From Coprinellus micaceus (Eukaryota; Basidiomycota; Agaricomycetes; Agaricales; Psathyrellaceae): 64,000 bases of DNA. Shown in pieces: positions 1-10,338 of the stretch. The notes beneath the pieces were generated by a model that did no database searches, was not told where the DNA came from, and saw nothing but the letters and a program-made list of their open reading frames with translations. Each line of letters opens with the position of its first letter. The stretch's first letter is position 1. The DNA lies in contig OX596344.1 in NCBI GenBank assembly GCA_951394405.1, positions 124,001 to 188,000 on the forward strand, written 5' to 3'. A program made the translations under genes and the position numbers.

Positions 1-3000
1 CGACACGCTTGCCACCGACCCTCGACGTACAGGTCGGTCTCTGTCCCTTACCTCTGTGAGTTGTAAATGACTTTCAATTGATACCCCCTGATACGGCTCC
101 TCATCGTTCTCGCCATCGACGGGACATTGTCGTTACCCAGCTCCCCCGGCACATCAGACATCCACCTTCAACGTTATCCTCAGAGTCGTCGTCTCTCGAT
201 GTCCCCATACATCATGGGGATACCTACGGTGGCTTCGCGTTCGGTGGGTGACATACACGGTGGATGGTAGTCTTGAACGTTCAGCGTTTCATCCATTTGA
301 TTCATCCATCGATAGGTGCTCGGCCTTCTGGTTAACTCAACGGTGCCCACACTCTCCTCGTTCTCTTCCAGCCGACCCTACCCACATTTTCGGGTTTGGG
401 GATATTGGCATTGTATGGGGAATTAAGCGCCCATCGGATATTACGGCCTCGGACGTTCGGACGGAGTCGTGGATTGGGTCTGGAATCGAAGCACTCATGG
501 ACTTCGATTGGGATATGAACGACGTAGCAGAAATTGATCTTCCTCTCTTCCCTCTCCACATCTGTTGACACATCGACTCCAGGCTCGTTACCCTCCCCAT
601 CGACGAATCACGATCAACGCAGACGCACTTCCCCTCCCTCCACCGCGCTGCAGGCTTCACATATCTCAAGTCCCAGTTCTCTGTGGTTCACGGACAACGC
701 TGTGGGCGTTTGTGGATGTGAAATAGCTGTGGATTGCTGGTGGACAGTTGGTCTCGTTTGTACTGTGGAGATCGATCGACCGATTCCTCGAACGCCATCT
801 TCTCATCTATGTTCTCCTCTCCTCTGCCATGGATCTCGGTCGAAGGGCATACGCATCCTTCCTCTTCACCAGCCCTCAGTTCCAACCTCTCCCGAGCCCC
901 CGCGTCGGCGTTGTCATCTCTGACAAGCCTGCACGACGCGGCGTTTTGGGTCAGTGGGACGGTGTTAGGTTGGTGGGGCGTTGTTCCTGTTCGTGCGTAC
1001 TCGTGTCGCCTTGCCTTGCGTGTTCGTGCTTGTCTTGGCTTGTCATTTATGAACACCTTCACTGGATCCTCCGAGTGTGTGGACTGACACCCAAAGTTCC
1101 ACGGGTCCATCCACGGGCACCATCATGCGAGACCGATACATTCGGCTCCGAACCCCCTACCTCTCGCAGGTGTGGAAAGGGCCGTTCGTTCCTTGTCATT
1201 GTGCACCACCGTGGACGGCTACGTGCGTGGCCGCCTCGTTGCCCTCCCATCCTTTGTCGTTATCCTACTCACGGGTTCCCGTCTCTCTTTTTCGCTGTTT
1301 CCACCTCCTTTAAAGTTTGTCACTGGCTCTCTTCTTACCATCGTCGCTTATCATCGGGAAATAGAGACGAATACACGACCGCATCCACCACCTCGCCTCG
1401 ATCCCTTCCCCCACAGCACTCCATGTCTTACCGAGGTCGCTATGAGCGGTTGGGCTCGGGAGGGGAGCTGGGTGGTGGATCGTCGTGCGTCTTCATGCCT
1501 TTCTTGCCTGCTTAGGTACGCCCAATCTCCTTTCGGTATTAGCCTCGTATAGGGAACTAAGCGCCGGTCGGCTCTACCGGGCTCGGAATCCGTTCGGACG
1601 AGGTTGCGAAGTGGGTCTAGAATCGAAGCATACCCCTCCTTCGGTTAGTATATAAACGAGGTGACGGTTGTTGATCCTTCTTCCTTCCCTCCTCCACATC
1701 TGTCAACACATCCACTGCAGGCTCGTCGACCTCGCCATTGATGGATCTTGATCAAGACTATGCCGCGGCATCCAGATCCCATGACCCCCACTCCTCTGTG
1801 GTTTACAGAGCGCTGTGGGTCTTTGAGGTTCATCGACCAGGAATGTCGGGCGCGTGGACGGTCGGTCTCGTGCCTGCTCTGAAGATTGATCGGCCTTTCT
1901 CCGCAATTCTCAAACGTTCTCTCAGTGTGGACAGACCATCCTTTACCGTACCCAGCACGTTGTACTTACCACCGATGGGTGACAATCGAGGTTCAAGACT
2001 CCCTCCGTCTCCACCACCTCACCTCAGCTGGATCCTGCTCCTTATGACTAGTTCTCCGTGTCTGTCCTTACGGAGGAACATTTAGGAGAATGGGTCCCAG
2101 GTTGTGAAATACTGGTGGTGGACGGTCGCGAGTTCTCCACGCCTTCCAGAGCGCCCGACTTTCTCCATCCTTCTAACAACTCGAACCTCGAGGAAACGAT
2201 ATTGTCTGTAGATCATCTCTGTGGCTATTCTGACCGCCTCCTCCTCTGCTCCAGGATCGTCGTCTTCGCCATATATAACGATATATTGACATTTCTCCGT
2301 ATTTCTCGCAGGAGTATCTGTGGTCCACCCCTCGCGGCGTCTCGATCCCTTCCGACCCAGCCTCCTGTGCCTTACCGAAGAGTTGTGAGAGTTTGGGCTA
2401 CGGGAGGTAGATCATAGTGAGGACCTCTCGATTCGACGCTTAATCCTATCGTTTTAATTGCACTTCACTACCCTCCCCGTTGACTTCTGCTCCTCGCGTA
2501 ACCATATTCATTCACGATCACCTGGCCAAGGAACGATACACTCTGCCTTCGAGGCCCTGTTACTCGAGGGTAAAGGTTCATCCTCCGGGATATAGTAAAT
2601 TTCTTGTACCTCTTGGCCATTGGATCATGGCCTGTCCTTCGTTTCCTGAGTGGTTTGTGGAGCGATGGGATGTTGGAATGTACTATCATGTAGGATCCAG
2701 GTCTGTGTATATCTTATCTTATCTGAATCTTAAGCGCCTGTCGGCATTTTCCGGGCCAGTAGGGTCTAGACCTAACCCTGCCAAGAGCAGTGAGGAATCG
2801 ATCACAATCTTGCATCCTCCCCTTCGCGCGCCTCCTGTTCTCGCTGGTACTCTGTCATTACCCTGCTCAGGGGCGAGATTAGCTCTCAATGCCATACCCA
2901 ATCCGCTATCGATCCATGTTCGCATCCACGGTGACTCTATCTCGACCGCACCCTGTTCTCCGTAGACCTTTCGACGAACTTGAGAGGGGAAATGCGCCAT

Positions 3001-3237
3001 CGCCACCATAATCAACGGCTTTGAGACAAACCCACCGCAGCGCTCTCGATCAATGGAGTTAGGCTTCTCCCATTGGCCCAACCCGTGGCCCGTACCCATG
3101 ACAAAGAACCCCCACCCCGGGATTCTTTGTGTGTGCAAGTACATCCGTTCGACGCGTCGTCGCGTCCCCAATCCCATCCATTGTCCCATCAAATGCGTTC
3201 CTCGTTCGGTCTCCGCATGCCCTTGCCACAGAGGGGG
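1..3237. other. Gene-poor stretch with old local repeats
   Basis: I see no convincing gene. The open frames on both strands are low-complexity and lack recognisable motifs. Parts of the stretch resemble one another: about 410-930 (an element ending in the phrase CTCCACATCTGT, followed by a sequence with CTGTGGTT) recurs in diverged form at about 1,545-1,930, and weaker echoes lie near 2,100-2,150 and 2,730-2,770. The copies have many substitutions and gaps, so this looks like an old dispersed or tandem repeat. Confidence 0.4.
410..1930. repeat. Two diverged copies of a ~0.5-kb repeat, period ~1.14 kb
   Basis: The unit at about 410-930 and the unit at about 1,545-1,930 share the order: (T)AAGCGCC motif, a 'GTCTGGAATCGAAGCA'-like phrase, a pyrimidine-rich block ending CTCCACATCTGT, 'CAGGCTCGT', a 'CTCTGTGGTT' phrase and 'GTTGGTCTCGT'-like sequence. 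The alignment was made by eye and contains several gaps. No coding capacity is conserved between the copies. Confidence 0.4.
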
Positions 3238-3245
3238 TATAAATA
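3238..3245 (+). promoter_or_regulatory. TATA box (TATAAATA)
   Basis: TATAAATA follows a short G run and lies 298 bp upstream of the ATG at 3,543. It is the only good TATA box in the upstream region, so transcription probably starts near 3,270 and leaves a 5' leader of about 270 nt with many short pyrimidine tracts. Confidence 0.5.
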
Positions 3246-3542
3246 TAGCGTCCTCTCAGTCTCGTCACCCCTTGCCACTCCTATCCTTCATCTCACTGCT
3301 TTCGCCGTTGCCTGTGGCATCGCGCCCTAATCCACTCTCGTACTTTCATATAATCGCCAGCACTGCGTGCCCGAATTCTCTCGTTCATTCCATCGACGAC
3401 TCTCAAGTTCCCTCCACGTTACGACACTCGTTATCGCCCTCACGCCTTGACGACTTTCCAACGGCACACGCTCGTTTCCTCTCATATATTCATTCCACGG
3501 ACATTTCAACATATACACACGATATTCACGACTAAAACGACG

Positions 3543-4985
3543 ATGCCTCAAGTCCACATCTCCGAATGGTTACCCTCTCCTCGTTCCTCCACCTTCGACC
3601 CCTCTATCCACGCGATGCCCACTCACCCTCCCGAGCTCGACTTCCACCCCGACTTCGATACACGCATGAAATCGCCGTCTCCAGCAGATGCCGCCATGAC
3701 GCCACCTCCTCTGCCTACAACTCCAAAACGCACGAAGAAGCTCGCGCGTATCGGCGGAGGCGGAGGTCCTCGTCGCCCTACCGCACTCTTTATCTCGCCG
3801 CGACGCGTGTCCCCCACCAAGATTGCGCTTGCCGAAGCCACTGGACGACGGGCTCGGATATATAGCGGGTCTAGTCCTGGACGCTCGATCAGTGGCTCAA
3901 GCCTGCGTGTGGCTGGGAACGCTATTGCTGGCTCACCAGAATGTCTTGCGCTCCTCTCGTCCGCCTCTCCCTCTAGGAGCCGAATCCCATCGCCTTATCT
4001 TTCTCCGAAGAGGAAGGCAAGCGGGAAGGGTGGCAAGAAGCTCACGTCCTCTCCTTCCACGAAAGTCTCGTTAGGACTGATCGGGAGCGTCCTGGGAAGC
4101 CTGAAGCGGTTCAGGACTGGGGGAATTTCGAAGCTTAAGCTTCCCCAGACTGGGAAGACTGGGAAGGGTAAGGGAGGAAATTATGTGAAGGCCGGAAGTG
4201 TCTGGGAGCGCCACGAAGGAGGAATGGAGATCGACGCGCCTCATTCCAATGCTTCTTCCAACGGCCCCGCGCCCACCCAGGTCAAACGGGTTCTCCTTCC
4301 ACCGTCCTCGCCCCCTTCTACGTCTAGTACCTCTGCCCAGGTCAGACCCCCACTGGCCATCACTTCCGCCCAGGACGCTTGGTCCGCCGAGCTCGGCGAG
4401 GTGCTCTTCGGAACGATGGAACCCATGAGTCCGAGTACTGCGATGGGGTATCTCACCCTCGGTGGTTCATCGTCTACGCCCGACGTGACCACTGCCTCCG
4501 CCGAATCTGGGTCCAATCCCTTCATGACTGCGAGCGGGTACCAAGAAGCTATGGGTTCTCGATCCGTTGATACCCTCCCTCTGAGTCCACACTGGGGCGG
4601 CGAGCACCAACCGTGGACTGGATGCGGGTCCACCTCGCCGGCTACCCCGGCCTCGTCCGGATTCAACGCAACTGCTGAAGCCACGGATAAGGACTTCGAG
4701 ATGACCCCACCCGCTTCGCCTGTCTCCATCAGCGCGAGTACCCGTCGAGCTCATAGCCGTGGTAAAGCCGTCCGAGTCCTTGGAGTCGAGGCTCGAAACG
4801 CCGCTGGGGTCTCGGGGAGGAGAGGAGCGGCGTGCGCGAGCTACAAAGAGGCGATGTACAAGGAGTTTGAGAGGAGGAATTCGAAGGCTGATGAGTACAG
4901 GGATGGTGGGGGGAAAGGTACGAACGGAACGGGAGCCGAAAGGAGACCGTCGAAGAGGATTCGCGGGAGGATCAGTAGTAATTAG
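3543..4985 (+). CDS. Ser/Pro-rich, largely disordered protein of unknown function
   Basis: An uninterrupted frame of 480 codons starts at the ATG at 3,543 (context ACGACGATGCC) and ends with TAG at 4,983-4,985. Upstream in-frame codons reach back to 3,447, but only through a TTG, so 3,543 is the first credible start. The protein is rich in Ser, Pro, Gly and basic residues. It has proline-directed Ser/Thr sites (for example TPKR, SPRR, SPTK and LSPKRK within the first 180 residues), a Gly/Lys-rich stretch around residues 210-240 and a very basic C-terminus ending RIRGRISSN. I see no signal peptide, membrane segment or known domain. Composition suggests a nuclear, phosphorylated, intrinsically disordered protein, which is inference only. 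A TATA box at 3,238 fits this gene. I do not recognise the family, but the length of the clean frame makes it a real gene. Confidence 0.75.
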   Translation: MPQVHISEWLPSPRSSTFDPSIHAMPTHPPELDFHPDFDTRMKSPSPADAAMTPPPLPTTPKRTKKLARIGGGGGPRRPTALFISPRRVSPTKIALAEATGRRARIYSGSSPGRSISGSSLRVAGNAIAGSPECLALLSSASPSRSRIPSPYLSPKRKASGKGGKKLTSSPSTKVSLGLIGSVLGSLKRFRTGGISKLKLPQTGKTGKGKGGNYVKAGSVWERHEGGMEIDAPHSNASSNGPAPTQVKRVLLPPSSPPSTSSTSAQVRPPLAITSAQDAWSAELGEVLFGTMEPMSPSTAMGYLTLGGSSSTPDVTTASAESGSNPFMTASGYQEAMGSRSVDTLPLSPHWGGEHQPWTGCGSTSPATPASSGFNATAEATDKDFEMTPPASPVSISASTRRAHSRGKAVRVLGVEARNAAGVSGRRGAACASYKEAMYKEFERRNSKADEYRDGGGKGTNGTGAERRPSKRIRGRISSN

Positions 4986-5527
4986 TTATCAGTCAGTGTA
5001 GTACACTTATAATTTAATACCATAGCCTATACGCCATGGAATAAATTGTACCTGCCAAACAGAGTCGAAAGTGACCAGCGGTCGACGGTGGAGAGCACAG
5101 TCAAGCCGGCAGTGAAAAGGGCGATGTTGCGAATGTGTGACGAGGAAGCTAATCGAGATGGTATCATTTTGGCAATATTAGGAAGATTAGAATAGAATTT
5201 CGGCTTCCTAGTCGTCTCTAAATCTAAGTGGAAACGCCCTAGCACTCTGCGTAGGTTGGCCGCTCCAAATCTCCAGTCGATCTATGGTATACTTGCCCGA
5301 CGTTACGTTTATTGAGTTAACGGTTGCATGAATGGCTATAGGGAATTGAGTGTATTAGGGTTTCCTGGAATCCAGCGAAGTGTGGGGCGAGCTCCTAGAA
5401 ATCCAGGACCAACATTCTACAGGGGTAAATAGTACTCAGTGTACCAGAAAACCCCCGAAAGAATATAGCCCACACCTCTTGACCTGAGCCCCAACTCCTT
5501 GTCCATCGCCCCTTCCGCAGTCCATTC
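4986..5527. other. Intergenic, nothing recognised
   Basis: This is the 3' flank shared by two convergent genes. It is AT-richer than its surroundings. A 72-codon minus-strand frame at 5,027-5,245 has no motif and no visible promoter, so I do not call it. Confidence 0.4.
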
Positions 5528-6952
5528 CTACGCATTCTTCATCTGTTGCATGAAGTGCGGTTTCCCAGGCCCTCCCAGTCGAGGGAATCGGATCACCCAA
5601 AGGTAACGGCAAACGTCGAACTTCAAGTGGGGGTCACCCCCTCTCCTCCCCTTCAAAACCAGGGTAAGGTAGATGATATGCAGGCGTTGAAGTGGAGGTT
5701 CACTTCCCAAGGGAAGGACAACATTCTCCAATGAACTCCACTCTTCGCCAAGGCTTTCCTGCGCATTGAAGTGTATCCCCCCCATTGTTCCCGGCTCCCC
5801 CTTCAACCAGATCGATATATCGAGTCGCTCTAGCGGTTTGAGCTGGGCGAGAACACCGCCCCTGGTTAGCCCTTGATACGGGTCTCGAATTATATTATCC
5901 CGCGACGTCCGCCCGAGCGTCATGTCGAATCCGATAGATAGTTTGAGTTGAGACAATGTGGCAAACGAGTGGGGTTTCGGATGGGCGAGAATGCTCTTCC
6001 GCGCGATACGTTCTGGATCGTAATACTTTAAGCCGAGCTGGAGTATTTGCAGGCGCTCCATCTCGGAGAGAAGCGGTCTGAGTTTCTCGGGGTACATGAG
6101 TGCGTCAGGCTTTGTGATGTTGGAAAGGTTGAGGTTCGATGCCTGACGGCGGGAATCTGTCTCGAACAGGTCCATAGGCGTATCACCCGTGATGGTGAGT
6201 TGGTCGAGATAGATAGGACCCCGCTCAGCGGTATTCTGGGTGTACCCAGGAGACAGCATACCATCGGTCACCACACAGGACAGGAGTTGTGTAGAAAGGG
6301 GCGTACGAGTTATCCCAATGGAAGCATTTAGCCATATGCAGCAGCTCCAGCATCTTGAGCTGCTCGCACTGTGCCAACGTCCACGAAGGTAGGGTAATGT
6401 GGCGGATCGAGAGGTGCCAAAGCCTTGGGCTTCCGATCATGGACAGAAGTCCAGCAGCTACCCTGCTCGGAGTCCCGTACTTCTTCACGTATAGAAGATC
6501 GAGAGGTTTGAAACGGCGACCACCAGCCACGGAATCCACCAGTCGCAACGTCGTGACCCCCGTCATCAGGCTGAGTGCAGTCTCGACATCGATTATGATG
6601 TCCGCGTCCCGCTCCTTTAAGAAGAGGCCACGGGGAAACACAAACACGAGCGTCCGAGCGTATGCCGCAAGGTGTGGACTTGTCTTCGGGAGATTGGAAT
6701 ACACTGTCACGGTGTCAACAGATCGGGATTCACAGCCTCCGTGATCAAATGCACCCCAGTCGTCGGGATGCATATCGATGTCCTGGAACAGTTCCTCCTG
6801 ACAGACGTCAGTAAGGTCCTTCGCTACCGTGCTCAGCCTTCGGATGTCATTCATCCACTCCCACTTCGAGTTAGAATGCCAAGAGGCACGCGCTCAGGAA
6901 GGAGATCGGGTAGCATAGCCCAGGGTCGATGTAAGGTAGGATGGATGGACAT
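5528..6952 (-). pseudogene. F-box-like protein gene, 5' deletion and frame break
   Basis: Read on the minus strand from the ATG at 6,952, the start (MSIHPTLHRPWA.LPDL) matches the N-terminus of the second copy at 39,923. About 37 bp present in that copy are missing here after LPDLLPE, which shifts the frame into a stop. The frame continues from the ATG at 6,854 (MNDIRRLSTVAKDLTDVCQE) through a Leu-rich region with phrases such as LRLVDS, LWHLSIRHITLP and LKMLELLHMAK, typical of fungal F-box proteins with leucine-rich repeats. A second frame change at 6,225-6,275 leads to the C-terminal 230 or so codons (LQILQLGLKYY, LERLDISIWLKG). It could be a short intron of about 50 nt (GT...CACCCAG) or a true frameshift. 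F-box proteins of this kind recruit substrates to SCF ubiquitin ligases. The F-box-containing N-terminus is damaged, so this is probably a pseudogene, unless translation from 6,854 still gives a useful product. Confidence 0.6.
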
Positions 6953-7199
6953 GCTGGACGATGGTGGTATGGAGATAAAAGCGAATTATCGAAGATGAGA
7001 AATTCAATATATCAATGTTTGCCCTTGATTGGGTTTGGTGGGCTTTGTCGCCGGTCGTGAGCGAAGAAGGAAAGTACCTTATCGTCGTGCATTTAGACTC
7101 GAAAGGCAGTATCAAGGCGTACTTTGAGAGGTGGGTATACGTTCAATACACACTCTCAAGGCCCTTTAACAGCTGGAGTCGCTCCGTCGTCGACTGATC

Positions 7200-7709
7200 G
7201 GGAAACGTTCGATAGTTGGGAACTTCGCGCCCAAGCGCGAAGGCATCCCCACAACCCGCAGCGAGTGGATGGTTATACATGACATTATAATGAGAAAGCC
7301 GTCTGGGCCTGAGCGCGTGGCGGGCATACTTCGCTGCGTTTAGCGCTCCAGCAGCCACTTGGGCTTGTCTTTCGTCACGGGTATTCCCGCTGGGTAGGGG
7401 CTGAAAGATGCGGCTCGGTAATCCCCTGTGTTGGGAACCCCGTGAGTCGACATGACCATTAAAGATACATACCATCCAGGATAGAGGTTCAGCAGGTGGG
7501 ATTCAGGCCCAGAACAAAGGTTTTGTGAAGTGAATTGGGCAGGAGAAATTTTCCTTAGATATTGATGTTAGCATGAATTGCTAAAGGGTGCGTAGAAGCG
7601 ACTTGGGCTACTTGGGCGCGACAGAGTACTAGGCATATGAAAAGCACGAATAAGCGAGATTTACCCGCCCTAAGTTACTTGCACGCATAAGCGAGGGGCG
7701 GGCCAGCTA
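7200..7709. repeat. Duplicated non-coding block (copy at ~18,770-19,230)
   Basis: The stretch up to the TA at 7,708-7,709 aligns with about 18,770-19,231, sharing phrases such as CCGTGAGTCGAC, TTAGATATTGATGTTAGCATGAA and GAGGGGCGGGCCAGCTA. The alignment resumes beyond the inserted element at 8,791. The related copy has small insertions and many substitutions. I see no gene in it. Confidence 0.65.
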
Positions 7710-8790
7710 CATCATAAAAAAAGTCGATATCATTTGTGGATGATATGCCCAGCATGTGCACATGACGCAGCATTCACTCAGCATTCAGGTAGAATAAATG
7801 CGTGGTGTGCGCATAGCGTCGCATAGCGGCACCGCCTGTGCGGCACAACGGGTGCATCTGTGCAGCAGTTATGCGGCGAGGGCCGGATATGCAAGCAGAC
7901 ATGCACCGAGATGTGGGCGTTGGGCCAGTTAGAATGACAGTTGAATCGACTTACCTCACAAAGAGCCGACTGACGCCTTCTCCTGCTAGAAACGCATACA
8001 CATCCACCCCCAGATCGGCGTCGGGCGCCAGAGTCGGAGAGCGAACTTGGGGCGCCTTCGGCAAGTCGCAAAGCGTGACGTCACGCGTCGTCACATATAG
8101 CGACGCGTCCTTCGCGTTCCATCGTCGCGTTTCTTTCTTCCCTTCCCCCACCATCTCCTCCCGCCCTCCCCGCCCTCAACGTCCGTCGTTTCTGCCCATC
8201 CCCACCCGTGCCTTGGGCTGTAGGCTGGTACCAGGATATGGGAGACCTTGGTGATGCGTCGGTGAAGTGCTCGAGGTGCGCGCCGGCCAGTTCTCTCCAT
8301 ACAAAACCTGAAGTTTCCTAGTCGCCCAGATTACCTCCATTGCTCACTCACCTACCCCACACTATGACCACCGTTTTCCACGACCCCGCCTAGTGCGATT
8401 CACCCGGGTACCCCTCAACCAGGAGCTCAGGTCCCGTTCTCAATGTCACCCGAGCGTCCTGCGCACGAGAGTCCCCGTTCTATGACCTATATATCCCCCT
8501 CGTAGTCTACATCTCCGTATACTATTTCTCAAAATACACTGGGTTTCCTGCACGCTGTTCTGTGGAATTTGCCCCAAGTCGGGGACGCAAGCATAGCCGT
8601 CGAATACGCGGGCGTAAATTCCGGCTGCATTTGGGCTGCATATTTGGTCCCCGGCTGCACAAATGTGGCCGCTTGCATTTGTGCAGCTAATATTCCATCC
8701 ACTCAACGAATGCAGCCCGCCCCCATATCTTCGCATATCTTGCATATCTTCACATATCACGCACAAATGCTATCGACTTTTTTTATGATG
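7710..8790. mobile_element. 1,081-bp non-autonomous TIR element with TA target duplication
   Basis: The ends are perfect inverted repeats: CATCATAAAAAAAGTCGATA at the left and its complement at the right. The element is flanked by TA at 7,708-7,709 and 8,791-8,792. The paralogous block at 19,221-19,240 is an empty site with a single TA (19,230-19,231), which fixes both boundaries. TA duplication is the habit of the Tc1/mariner superfamily, but I cannot find a transposase inside. The frames are short and motif-free, and the interior has repeated GCA/TGC-rich phrases such as GTGCAGC and GCATTTG near both ends. Confidence 0.85.
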
Positions 8791-8792
8791 TA

Positions 8793-9070
8793 GGGTTTGG
8801 GTATGCACGGGCGTTTATTATGCCTTGGAACGCAAGAATAGACACCGAAGCCGGAGCGATTGATATTGATCTGAATGACGGCTTGGTTGCTCTCGACCTC
8901 CTCCCGCCTTCCTAGCTTTCATCTCTTCTGCTCAAGCTCGAGCCGGTTGATCTATGTATCTATCTAGCGATCTGCGTATCCGGGCTTACGCGCTTCACAT
9001 CGCATCGCGTTGAATCGAATCGATCTTGGGCGCTCGATCGGGAGGAACAGCGGTACTGCGCGGATACACC
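8793..9070 (+). repeat. Orphan copy of the EXO70 upstream flank
   Basis: The sequence from TAGGGTTTGGGTATGCACGG onward matches the region just upstream of EXO70 copy A (about 19,231-19,560), and less fully that of copy B (about 47,230-47,010 on the opposite strand). Shared phrases include ATCTTGGGCGCTCGA and GGGAGGAAC. No EXO70 exon follows here, because the homology switches to the LDGAHGARV-gene block. It is a promoter-side fragment left behind by duplication. Confidence 0.65.
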
Positions 9071-9908
9071 GTCGCATGCGTCGGCCCTTCCTCGTCTTCG
9101 TTGTCCCCCTGAGCTTTGGCTCGTCTAGCTCTCTCAGTTTTGACCCCGTATTCTGGACTAGCCCCCATGAGGCCGATCATCTGGCTTGCTGCGGTTCAAC
9201 CCGGTCGCCTCGTGTTTGTTGACATGGGCGCTTAATCTGGCGCATGGTGGTTCGACGGTGGTCATGAGTGACGACGCGAGGGAGTGTGCTTGGTATGCGT
9301 TGGTCTAGACGTTAAGATCCCTATCTTTGGCTCTCAGGTCAAAACTTGGCACGCCCGCTCGATCACTAATGTCTATGTCTCGAATTTATTCGAGATACTT
9401 AGCTGGAGCTGTGTTGGACTCTCCCGATTAGCTGGGCACTTTCTCACTCGGCCCTCTCAGGATCTCATCGTGTCCTGGGCCTCCCGAACACGTTAACTCA
9501 TGTCGCCTCGAAAATCTAGGTGGCTCATGTAGGCATAGCTCACTCCTAGTCGGCCTATCCTTTGTGCACAAGGCTTTCCCTATAAAAACGTACCCCAGGT
9601 ATCGCCCTCGAATGTCCATCTGTGGCTCCGCTGACGATTCGACTACGACTACTTGGGGTTGGTGTCACATTGCTCATCAGCTCCCAAATGAAGTCCTTCC
9701 GAGTATACAGCCCTGCACAACGAGGCTTTACAGCTATTCGAGGCGTGGCGGGATAGCCTACTGGATGTACACGTTCCCTGTCTGCCCCCTCCTACCACCT
9801 CTCTGGTGTCAACTCATTGTTGCCCCCCTCGACACAGCGCTCACGCAGGCGGCCCAAGTCTCCACGACAGAAGAAGAATCGGGAGGAGGGCTCCCCACGA
9901 CAACGACT
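9070..9908. repeat. Upstream flank of the LDGAHGARV gene family
   Basis: This non-coding block precedes the gene start at 9,909 and is paralogous to about 48,281-49,300 and 55,649-56,560, which lie in inverted orientation upstream of the other family members. Shared landmarks are a TTAAGCGCCC motif (9,226-9,235 on the minus strand), a phrase CAAATGAAGTCC with nearby GTATAC, and GGCTTTACAGCTATTCGAGGC just upstream of the gene. It probably includes the promoter and 5' leader. Confidence 0.55.
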
Positions 9909-10338
9909 ATGGAACGACCGACGAACGACGGGATGGCACAAGGCCAAGGAGGGAAGAAGAGGAACCCAATTCGTAAAGCGATGAGCAGGCTCGCGGGCCG
10001 TGTGAAGAAACGTAAGTTTCCATGTTCAGGTGTCAGGGATAGGGAAGGCTGATGACGTCCTCCAGCATTCAACTCCAGTGCCAGGGTGAAGGCTGGAGAG
10101 CGCATCACTGAGACTGAGGAGCTTGTGGTGGGCGGTAGTGTGGAGGAGAGGCCCAGCAGTAAGGTTGGCGAGAACTGCACGGTCAATTTTCAATTTTGAC
10201 TGCTGGATTCGCCATCGCGGTTCTGGTCCCACGCCGAACACCGGTGTTCACGCTCTGCTGCGGGTGAGGTTAAGGTAGATATATGTCAAGTATTTAAATA
10301 CAACACGTCTACGGAATAGTATGGGAGTCGCATTCGAG

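Noticed and set aside
3447..3542. Longer N-terminus for the 3,543 gene
   Set aside because: The upstream frame opens with TTG, not ATG. The first ATG is at 3,543 in a good context.
8995..9222. Open frames sharing a PSRAPKIDS-like phrase at 9.0, 19.5 and 47.0 kb
   Set aside because: The shared peptides come from duplication of the non-coding EXO70 upstream flank. The frames have different ends and no conserved start.
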